Below are positions 1 to 4,512 of a stretch of 5,225 bases of DNA, piece after piece (the stretch's first letter is position 1; each line of letters starts with the position of its first letter). The translations under genes and the position numbers were made by a program. The notes under the pieces are model-generated. The model was not told where the DNA came from. It was given only the letters and a program-made list of their open reading frames with translations, and ran no database searches. The stretch spans positions 1 through 5,225 of the forward strand of contig DASZZV010000184.1 of NCBI GenBank assembly GCA_035544835.1, read 5' to 3'. This DNA is from DASZZV01 sp035544835. Lineage in GTDB: Bacteria > Acidobacteriota > Thermoanaerobaculia > Gp7-AA8.

Positions 1-1
1 C

Positions 2-307
2 ACGCTGACCGGCATTCAGCACGCCGTGGCAAAGGAATGGGGCGTTACAGTTGAGGGGCTCCGCTCCAAGACGAGAACCAAGACGCTGACCGTTCCGCGG
101 CAGATCGCGATGTACCTGACCCGGGAGCTGCTGGGAACACAGCTGGTCGAGATCGGACACGCGTTCGGCGGTCGCGATCATTCCACGGTTATCCACAGCC
201 TCGAGAAAGTTCAGACAAATATTTCCGAGGATTCGACGCTGAAACAGCGGATCGGAAACCTGCAAAAAGTTCTCAAGGCCCGGCTTCCTTCCACAGTCGA
301 GGGATAA
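2..307 (+). CDS. dnaA: Chromosomal replication initiator protein DnaA, C-terminal fragment
   Basis: This is the 3' end of dnaA. The reading frame is open from base 2 and the gene begins to the left of the window. The visible 101 residues are domain IV, the helix-turn-helix domain that binds DnaA boxes (consensus TTATCCACA) in double-stranded DNA at oriC. The family signature is clear: a basic segment with KTRTK and the PRQIAMYLTREL helix, then the near-invariant IGHAFGGRDHSTVIHS recognition helix, where the RDH(S/T)TV residues make base contacts. The ATPase domain III lies outside the window. The GTG at 26 is an internal valine codon, because the conserved domain-IV sequence LTGIQHAV continues upstream of it in frame. 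The stop TAA is at 305-307 and is followed by an origin-like spacer and dnaN, the common dnaA-dnaN order. Identification is very secure; only the length is unknown. Confidence 0.97.
   Translation, partial: TLTGIQHAVAKEWGVTVEGLRSKTRTKTLTVPRQIAMYLTRELLGTQLVEIGHAFGGRDHSTVIHSLEKVQTNISEDSTLKQRIGNLQKVLKARLPSTVEG
189..197 (+). promoter_or_regulatory. Consensus DnaA box inside the dnaA coding region
   Basis: TTATCCACA matches the strong DnaA-box consensus at all nine positions. It is encoded by the conserved Val-Ile-His-Ser codons of the recognition helix (GTT ATC CAC AGC), so it may simply follow from protein constraint plus codon choice. It is the only perfect box I found in 1-523. The match is certain; binding in the cell is not shown. 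Confidence 0.4.
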
Positions 308-435
308 GAATTGGATATCGTGTGGATGCGTTCTGGAAAGATGTGAAACGATTGCCTCTAGCTCACATAAGAGAGCGTAGCACAACCGATATGAAATCCA
401 TAGCTTACGCAGTTACCAACACGATTCCTTTTCTC

Positions 436-450
436 CTGCTACTACTGCTA
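436..450 (+). promoter_or_regulatory. DnaA-trio-like repeat of the origin
   Basis: Five contiguous triplets read CTG CTA CTA CTG CTA, so the complementary strand carries 3'-GAC GAT GAT GAC GAT-5'. DnaA-trios in B. subtilis are 3'-(G/A)A(T/A)-5' repeats that let a DnaA filament run from a DnaA box onto a single strand. Three triplets match exactly, and two differ in the last base. The run lies 14 nt to the right of the degenerate box at 413-421 and directly abuts the AT-rich tract. This is inferred by analogy; such repeats can arise by chance in a pyrimidine-rich stretch. Confidence 0.5.
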
Positions 451-475
451 TTCTTTATTCTTTATATAGATAAGT
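451..475. other. AT-rich tract, candidate DNA unwinding element
   Basis: 21 of these 25 bases are A or T, including TTTATTCTTTATATAGATAA, in a window that is otherwise G+C rich. It follows the trio-like repeat immediately and precedes dnaN by about 50 bp, as expected for a duplex-unwinding element. TATATA at 463-468 could also serve as a -10 element for dnaN, but no -35 match stands at a normal distance. Confidence 0.5.
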
Positions 476-523
476 AGAAGTACTGCCGACTTACCAACGC
501 CACACACAGGAACCGATTCCCGA

Positions 524-1636
524 ATGCGCTTCACGATCTCTCGAGAAAAGCTTCAAGAAGGCTTGGCCGCAGTCGCGGCGAGCATTCCAGCCAAGACCAC
601 GCTCCCGGTGTTGGCAAATATTCTCGTGGAGACCACCGAGAAGGGGATACGGCTTTCAGGCACCGATCTCGATATTGCCGTAACGACAGAGGTTGCGGCC
701 GATGTAGAGGCCCAGGGAGCTGTGACGATTCCGGCGAGGAAGCTGAGCGAAATCGCGCGCGAGCTCCCCCCGGCACCGGTAAAAATCGCCGCCATCGGAG
801 AGCAGCGGATTACCCTCGAGTGCGGACGGTCACGCTTCAAGCTCCTCGGCCTGCCCCGTGACGAGTTCCCCAGCTTTCCTTCCATCAAATTCGCGGACAG
901 CTGGCGCATCAAGTCCGGAACCCTTCAGCAGCTCATCTCGCACACCTCGTTTGCGGTTTCGTCGGAAGAAAGCCGGCCAATCCTGAACGGAGTACTTTGG
1001 GAGCTGAGGCCCGAGTCGATGAAAATGGTGGCAACCAACGGCCATCGTCTCGCCAAGATGTCCGTTCCTATTGAGAAGACCGGCGCGCCGTCGGCCGATC
1101 TGATCATACCGCCGAAAGCGCTCGAACACGTTCGCCGTCTTTTCCCCGCCGAAGAAGATCTCGAGGTCGGGAAGGGAGATAACCACATCGGCTTTCGGTC
1201 CCCCTTCACCGCCGTCTACACCCGGCTGATCGAAGGGCCGTATCCCAACTATGACCAGGTCATCCCCAAGGACAATGACCGTGTCGCTGTCGCCGACAGG
1301 GCGGCGCTGACCAGCGCGCTGAAAAGAATGTCCGTCATCGCGTCCGACCAGACGCACCGCATCAAGCTCTCGTTCAACTCCGGCCTGCTGCGCTTCAGCG
1401 TTCAGACGCCGGATCTCGGCGAGGCGCAGGACGAACTGCCGATCAGGTACACCGGCGATCAGCTCGACATCGGCTTTAACGCCAGCTATCTCCTGGAGAT
1501 TCTGCGCTACATGCCGACCGACGACGTAAAGCTGACGTTCAAGGCGCCGGAGCGCGCCGCCACAATCGAGCCCGAAGGGTGGAAGGATCCCGCGGAGTAC
1601 CTCTGTCTGGTGATGCCGCTGCGGCTGGTAGACTAG
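524..1636 (+). CDS. dnaN: DNA polymerase III subunit beta (sliding clamp)
   Basis: The beta clamp is a homodimeric ring that encircles DNA and tethers DNA polymerase III and many repair and replication partners. The 370-residue length is typical. Three clamp folds are expected: about 1-120, 128-250 and 251-370. Visible landmarks are TTLPVLANIL (25-34) and DLDIAV (48-53) in domain I, TNGHRLA (171-177) and the YTRLIEGPYPNY segment (232-243) in domain II, and FNASYL (318-323) plus the C-terminal MPLRL (364-368), which forms part of the pocket for clamp-binding peptides. It carries two extra residues (VD) after that motif. The ATG at 524 is preceded by AGGAA at 508-512, 11 bases upstream, an acceptable but long spacing, and MRFTI is a typical clamp N-terminus. 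The stop TAG overlaps the stop of the convergent gene at 1633. It is probably expressed from the origin spacer or from dnaA. Confidence 0.98.
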   Translation: MRFTISREKLQEGLAAVAASIPAKTTLPVLANILVETTEKGIRLSGTDLDIAVTTEVAADVEAQGAVTIPARKLSEIARELPPAPVKIAAIGEQRITLECGRSRFKLLGLPRDEFPSFPSIKFADSWRIKSGTLQQLISHTSFAVSSEESRPILNGVLWELRPESMKMVATNGHRLAKMSVPIEKTGAPSADLIIPPKALEHVRRLFPAEEDLEVGKGDNHIGFRSPFTAVYTRLIEGPYPNYDQVIPKDNDRVAVADRAALTSALKRMSVIASDQTHRIKLSFNSGLLRFSVQTPDLGEAQDELPIRYTGDQLDIGFNASYLLEILRYMPTDDVKLTFKAPERAATIEPEGWKDPAEYLCLVMPLRLVD

Positions 1637-2439
1637 CGAATCATTTGGACGACGCTCGTCGACATTTCGACGAACGCCATTGAGCGGCTTGCCGTAGTCG
1701 CCACAAGGCGAAGCACCAACCCCTTCGCTGCGCGCAGAACCTTGCCGGAACCTTCCGACACATACAGCCGGGTGGTTGAATGTCCACCGCCAACAACGGT
1801 GAGGGCGTGTTGGCCCAGGGCGCCGTTCGCGCGGGCCGTGATGGAATCGCCGCGCTGGACAACCACCGCCCGTTCTCCCTTCATCGTTGTGTCACCGACG
1901 GCTTCGAAGTGACGTCTCAACACGGCAGCTCCCGGAATCCCGGCGACGCACGAAACCATCGAAAGGGAGTCCGACCACCTCGTGCCAAGAGAAATCTTCC
2001 CCATCACCGGGAAGACGATGTCGGCGAGATCGGCGCGAAGTTCTGCCTGTGCCTGGGAGCAAGCAACAGTCGGTTCGCTGTCTCCATCGAAGATCAGCTG
2101 GGTGCCGGAAAGGATTGCGGAAACCCGTTGGTCCGATCGAAGCTGGCGTGTTCCGCCGCCTTCGAAGCCGTCGGTGGCAAGAGACACTGCTGTCCCGAGC
2201 GATGTCGCGGTACGATGGAACAACTCATAGCCGGCCGCCGAAACGGAGCGCGCCCCGCCCAAATCCGCGCCGCTTTCCACGACCGCCTCGCGCGAGTACT
2301 GATATCTGGCAGACCCCGACCAAGTGCCAATTACCCAGCTGCTTGTTTCCGCTTTTCCGGGGCCAATGGAGATTTGCGGGATCGGTCCACCACGCGTCGG
2401 GGGCTGATGGCTGCACGCGCAACAGAGAGACAGCGCCAT
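1633..2439 (-). CDS. Putative secreted protein or lipoprotein of unknown function
   Basis: I do not recognise a named family. The 268-residue reading frame has balanced composition (G, S, A, V, T rich), unlike the Arg/Ser/Pro-rich frames opposite it, which supports it as the coding strand of this interval. The N-terminus MALSLCCACSHQPP has a short hydrophobic stretch with a cluster of cysteines, suggesting a lipoprotein signal. It lacks basic residues and a standard lipobox, however, so the start may be wrong; no ATG, GTG or TTG was seen in frame between 2439 and the terminator, and no Shine-Dalgarno is visible. The body looks like alternating beta strands. The pattern FPVMGKISLGTRWSDSLS (143-160), followed by HFEAVGDTTMKGERAVVVQRG (177-197), recalls beta-rich envelope proteins with a G-x-x-W-x-D motif, which is my inference only. 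Residues 205-268 hold further short strands and end in a basic residue. It lies downstream of the rnpB terminator and converges on dnaN, sharing CTAG. Confidence 0.65.
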   Translation of the reverse strand: MALSLCCACSHQPPTRGGPIPQISIGPGKAETSSWVIGTWSGSARYQYSREAVVESGADLGGARSVSAAGYELFHRTATSLGTAVSLATDGFEGGGTRQLRSDQRVSAILSGTQLIFDGDSEPTVACSQAQAELRADLADIVFPVMGKISLGTRWSDSLSMVSCVAGIPGAAVLRRHFEAVGDTTMKGERAVVVQRGDSITARANGALGQHALTVVGGGHSTTRLYVSEGSGKVLRAAKGLVLRLVATTASRSMAFVEMSTSVVQMIR

Positions 2440-2474
2440 CGCGGCAGCCCGTGTGCGACAGACAGCCCAACGCG

Positions 2475-2514
2475 AAAAGCAAAACGGTCCCCGAAATTCT
2501 CCGGGGACCGTTTT
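2475..2514 (-). terminator. Rho-independent terminator of rnpB (possibly bidirectional)
   Basis: A perfect inverted repeat pairs 2481-2493 with 2502-2514 around an 8-base loop. The G+C core is CGGTCCCCG/CGGGGACCG, flanked by AAAA/TTTT. On the minus strand the stem is followed by TTTTGCTTTT (down to 2475), the classic intrinsic-terminator layout, about 11 bases past the mature 3' end of RNase P RNA. On the plus strand it ends in TTTTG, so weak termination that way is possible. It separates rnpB from the gene at 1633-2439. Confidence 0.88.
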
Positions 2515-2525
2515 GAAAAGAGGGC

Positions 2526-2901
2526 GAGTAGTCAGTCTGTAAGCCGGGTTCTGTCCATCGCACGAGGCGACTGGACGGTCATCTCTCTCCGAATACGGTC
2601 GCCCGCATCCTCTAGCAGCCTACCCGCGGCGTCTTTCTCAAGGTGGACGACCTTTCGCCGCATATTTGGCCTTGCTCCGACTGGGGTTTGCCGTGCCGTT
2701 TCCGTTGCCGGAAACGCGGTGGGCTCTTACCCCACCTTTTCACCCTTACCAGTGATGGCGGTTTGTTTTCTGTGGCACTATCCGTCGTGCGACGATCACC
2801 CGTAGCACGCCCAGGCGTTACCTGGCAGCCTGTCCATGGAGCCCGGACTTTCCTCGGTATTCGAACGTGTTCGAATACCGCGACCGTCCGACCAACTACT
2901 C
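2526..2901 (-). ncRNA. rnpB: RNase P RNA, bacterial class A
   Basis: This is the catalytic RNA of ribonuclease P, which removes 5' leaders from precursor tRNAs. On the minus strand it shows the conserved 5' core GAGGAAAGTCCGGGC (RC of 2841-2855), the 3' core ACAGAACCCGGCTT (RC of 2541-2554), the segment GGGTAGGCTGCT (RC of 2614-2625), and GGAGCAAGGCCAAATA before P15. The 5' and 3' ends pair as P1 (2890-2901 with 2526-2537, 12 pairs, two of them wobble) and set the gene limits, about 376 nt. P2 pairs 2882-2889 with 2573-2580 perfectly. P3 is a perfect 11-bp hairpin (2855-2865 with 2870-2880). P15 is GCGGCG/CGCCGC, with AAAGGTCG in the loop supplying the GGU that binds the tRNA CCA end, and a small AAGGT/ACCTT stem inside it (2640-2654). 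The layout matches the E. coli class A type. A promoter lies upstream and a terminator downstream. Ends may be off by a few bases. Confidence 0.97.
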
Positions 2902-2908
2902 TTTCCCA

Positions 2909-2939
2909 AATATAATGACCTGACGGTGCGATTCGTCAC
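2909..2939 (-). promoter_or_regulatory. Promoter of rnpB
   Basis: On the minus strand TATATT (2914-2909) matches the -10 consensus TATAAT at 5 of 6 positions and lies 7 bases before the predicted first base of RNase P RNA at 2901, ideal for a transcript starting at the mature 5' end. The -35 is weaker: GTGACG (2939-2934) matches TTGACA at 4 of 6 with a 19-bp spacer. The -10 is the only AT-rich patch in this stretch. Confidence 0.6.
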
Positions 2940-2961
2940 GGGCCCTTCTCCTCTTCGCGGC

Positions 2962-2993
2962 TTGACGGAGCCCTGACGCACAGGCCCTAACAT
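2962..2993 (+). promoter_or_regulatory. Possible promoter of the AraC-type regulator
   Basis: TTGACG at 2962-2967 matches the -35 consensus at 5 of 6. The best downstream -10 is TAACAT (2988-2993, 4 of 6) with a long 20-bp spacer; CCTAAC or CTAACA give shorter spacers but poorer matches. It would start transcription near base 3000, about 30 bases before the ATG at 3029. It is divergent from the rnpB promoter. Confidence 0.35.
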
Positions 2994-3017
2994 TTCCCCG
3001 CAGCCAACCCAAACCTG

Positions 3018-3023
3018 TGAGGG
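3018..3023 (+). promoter_or_regulatory. Ribosome binding site deciding the start at 3029
   Basis: TGAGGG stands 5 bases upstream of the ATG at 3029, a normal Shine-Dalgarno position. The alternative GTG at 3017 would overlap this site and has no purine-rich site of its own upstream (only AACCCAAACC). This favours the ATG, shortening the protein from 302 to 298 residues. Confidence 0.6.
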
Positions 3024-3028
3024 CCTGT

Positions 3029-3925
3029 ATGAAGACAGTCGATTCAACACGCGGCCAACTTCGGTTCCCCGTGTCCACCGTCCTGACACCGACGGAACGT
3101 TCTCGAGTTGACGCTGTGGCGCACGGGCTGTGCGAGCCGCTGCACCGGGAGTCGCTGGAAGAGGTGCTGACGGATCTTCGAAGCCAGAAAGCGGGAATGG
3201 TCCTCATTTCCGTGACCCGGTACGCAGGGCAGGGATACTCGAGGATGGCAGCCGTGGTGAGAGAGTTTCCACGTGTTCCCGCCATCGCCCTCCTCACTGA
3301 GACGGAAACATCGACTCCGTACTCGACCCTCCTTCTCGGCCAGCTCGGCATCAAGAAAATGATTGATGCGCGAACGCCCAACGGGTGGCAAACCCTTCGC
3401 AGCCTTCTTGCCGCCGACGCGTCGCAGGATCTTCAGAGGTCGGCACTTGGCCAGATCAACATGGATCTTCCCGGGGTGTCGCCGGACTGCTGGCGCTTCT
3501 TTGAGCTTCTCTTCGACCCATCTCCGAAGATCGCAACGGTAAGACAGCTGGCGCGCCGCCTGGAGATTCTTCCCAGCACTCTAATGAGCCGGTTTTTCCG
3601 GGCGAGCCTTCCCGCGCCAAAAAAATATCTTGCCCTCTCGAGACTGATTCGGGCTGCTCGGCTTTTCGAAAACCCCGGCCTTTCGGTGGCAAGTGTCGCC
3701 AACCACCTCGACTATTCTTCTCCGCAAAGCTTCGGAAGGCACGTGCGGACCATCATGAAGATGTCACCCGTCGTGTTCAGAAACCGGTACGACGGCCAGG
3801 GGATGGTTCAGTACTTCAGGACCCAGCTGATACTTCCCTATACAGGCACGCTTCGACATTTCCATCCGATCGACGCGTATCCCGGATGGGTCGGCGACAA
3901 AAAGGAAGCGACGCTAGCCTCGTGA
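3029..3925 (+). CDS. AraC-type helix-turn-helix transcriptional regulator with degenerate receiver-like N-terminus
   Basis: A 298-residue cytoplasmic protein, probably a DNA-binding regulator. Residues about 165-255 form an AraC-type double helix-turn-helix: the first helical unit is TVRQLARRLEILPSTLMSRFF (170-190), then a linker helix KKYLALSRLIRAARLFENPG, then the second unit LSVASVANHLDYSSPQSFGRHV (218-239) and the closing SPVVFRNRY, the family's common P-x-x-FR ending. Residues about 13-128 alternate predicted strands and helices, with a hydrophobic AGMVLISV strand (55-62) and VPAIALLT strand (83-90), like a response-regulator receiver. No Asp ends the central strand (VLISVTRY), so phosphorylation there is unlikely. 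The tail after 255 is unassigned. The start at ATG 3029 is chosen for its TGAGGG site. It is convergent with pyrE, with one base between the stops. Targets are unknown. The receiver likeness is my reading; the HTH call is firm. Confidence 0.85.
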   Translation: MKTVDSTRGQLRFPVSTVLTPTERSRVDAVAHGLCEPLHRESLEEVLTDLRSQKAGMVLISVTRYAGQGYSRMAAVVREFPRVPAIALLTETETSTPYSTLLLGQLGIKKMIDARTPNGWQTLRSLLAADASQDLQRSALGQINMDLPGVSPDCWRFFELLFDPSPKIATVRQLARRLEILPSTLMSRFFRASLPAPKKYLALSRLIRAARLFENPGLSVASVANHLDYSSPQSFGRHVRTIMKMSPVVFRNRYDGQGMVQYFRTQLILPYTGTLRHFHPIDAYPGWVGDKKEATLAS

Positions 3926-3926
3926 A

Positions 3927-4475
3927 TTACCGCGCGCGGAGCTCGTCTCCCTCCACCAGACTTACCAGATTGAACCCGGCGTCTTTCAACTTCTCCGTGC
4001 CGCCCTCGCGCCTGTCTACCACGGCCATCACGCCGACGACAACGCCTCCGGCGGCACGGACGGCATCGATGGCTTTCAGGGCCGAGTTGCCGGAGGTCAC
4101 CACATCTTCGACAACGACGACCCGGTCCCCCTCGGCGAAAGGCCCCTCAATGAGCCGCCGGGTGCCGTGTTGCTTCGGTTCTTTGCGAACGGTGAAGGCG
4201 CGCAGGTGGGGGGGGGTTTCAAAGCTTGCGTAGCTGGCGGCATAAGCGATCGGATCCGCTCCCAGGGTGAGCCCGCCGATGGAGTCGGCATTCCATTCCA
4301 TTTTTCGAATGGTGGCGAGGGCTAGCGGTCCGATCAGCGCCAATCCTTCCGGGCTCATCGTCGTCAAACGGGCGTCGATGTAGAGATCGGAAACCCGTCC
4401 CGACGCCAGCGTGAATTCGCCGTATCGGACCGACTTGGCTTTCAGAAGTTGTATCAGCAACTCACGGTCGGTCAT
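3927..4475 (-). CDS. pyrE: Orotate phosphoribosyltransferase
   Basis: It catalyses orotate plus PRPP to orotidine 5'-phosphate and pyrophosphate, the fifth step of de novo UMP synthesis, in the cytoplasm. At 182 residues it is slightly short but within the family range. Visible marks are FTLASGRVSDLYIDAR (21-36), the orotate/phosphate-binding segment with a typical S-G-x-x-S-x-x-Y-x-D layout; GLTLGADPIA (68-77); the mobile catalytic loop VRKEPKQHGT (96-105) with its Lys and His; and the PRPP-binding motif VVVVEDVVTSGNS (119-131), where the E-D acids and T-S-G-x-S loop hold ribose and 5-phosphate. The ATG at 4475 fits the family N-terminus, but no Shine-Dalgarno is visible. A run of nine G (4208-4216), C on the coding strand, encodes part of ETPPHLR. 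It is divergent from the kinase gene and separated from it by only 36 bp. No other pyrimidine gene is adjacent, so it is probably monocistronic. Confidence 0.97.
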   Translation of the reverse strand: MTDRELLIQLLKAKSVRYGEFTLASGRVSDLYIDARLTTMSPEGLALIGPLALATIRKMEWNADSIGGLTLGADPIAYAASYASFETPPHLRAFTVRKEPKQHGTRRLIEGPFAEGDRVVVVEDVVTSGNSALKAIDAVRAAGGVVVGVMAVVDRREGGTEKLKDAGFNLVSLVEGDELRAR

Positions 4476-4483
4476 GGTGCGTG

Positions 4484-4512
4484 AGGTTAGGCGTTCTTAT
4501 GATACTCGTCAA
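4484..4512 (-). promoter_or_regulatory. Possible pyrE promoter, leaderless arrangement
   Basis: On the minus strand TTGACG (4512-4507) is a 5 of 6 -35 match, followed after 17 bp by TAACCT (4489-4484), a weak -10 (3 of 6, with the key T, A and final T). The -10 ends 8 bases before the pyrE ATG, so the transcript would begin at or within a few bases of the start codon. TATCAT (4504-4499) is a better -10 match but has no suitable -35. No Shine-Dalgarno is present, which agrees with a leaderless message. Confidence 0.35.
4498..4503 (+). promoter_or_regulatory. Candidate -10 element of the histidine kinase gene
   Basis: TATGAT matches TATAAT at 5 of 6 positions and ends 8 bases before the ATG at 4512, giving a transcript start at or near the first codon. 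No purine-rich ribosome site lies between them, and no good -35 is seen 16-18 bp upstream, where the pyrE start codon lies. It overlaps the candidate pyrE promoter on the other strand. Confidence 0.35.

Larger units (their letters stand above)
308..523. other. oriC: dnaA-dnaN intergenic region, probable oriC (unwinding region)
   Basis: This 216-bp gap between dnaA and dnaN is clearly AT-richer than the flanking genes and has no convincing ORF. The dnaA-dnaN spacer is a classical position for the bacterial origin. Its right half carries a CTA/CTG triplet run (436-450) followed by an AT-rich tract (451-475), the order known from the Bacillus subtilis basal unwinding system. DnaA boxes are only degenerate here: TGTGGATGC at 321-329 (7/9 on the minus strand) and TTACCAACA at 413-421 (7/9), with a related TTACCAACG at 491-499. 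A cluster of strong boxes could lie upstream of dnaA, outside the window, giving a bipartite origin. It may also hold the dnaN promoter, but I see no clear -35/-10 pair. Confidence 0.6.

Noticed and set aside
26..28. GTG as the start of a small 93-residue protein
   Set aside because: The frame is open upstream to the window edge and the preceding residues match DnaA domain IV, so this is an internal valine.
342..350. TGTGAAACG as a DnaA box on the minus strand
   Set aside because: It shares only the CACA end with the consensus; too many mismatches to call.
830..1357. Minus-strand open frame of 175 codons inside dnaN
   Set aside because: dnaN is certain on the plus strand and the reverse frame has no recognisable motif or start signal.
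2481..2514. The perfect inverted repeat as a mobile-element end or attachment site
   Set aside because: There is no transposase or target duplication nearby, and its position and T-rich flank fit an intrinsic terminator for rnpB.
1780..2805. Long plus-strand open frame (341 codons) opposite the lipoprotein-like gene and rnpB
   Set aside because: Its Arg/Ser/Pro-rich composition shows no domain, it runs through the terminator and deep into the unmistakable RNase P RNA, and the opposite strand has a better-composed frame. It is a shadow.
3017..3019. GTG as the start of the AraC-type regulator
   Set aside because: It overlaps the TGAGGG ribosome site of the ATG at 3029 and has no site of its own.
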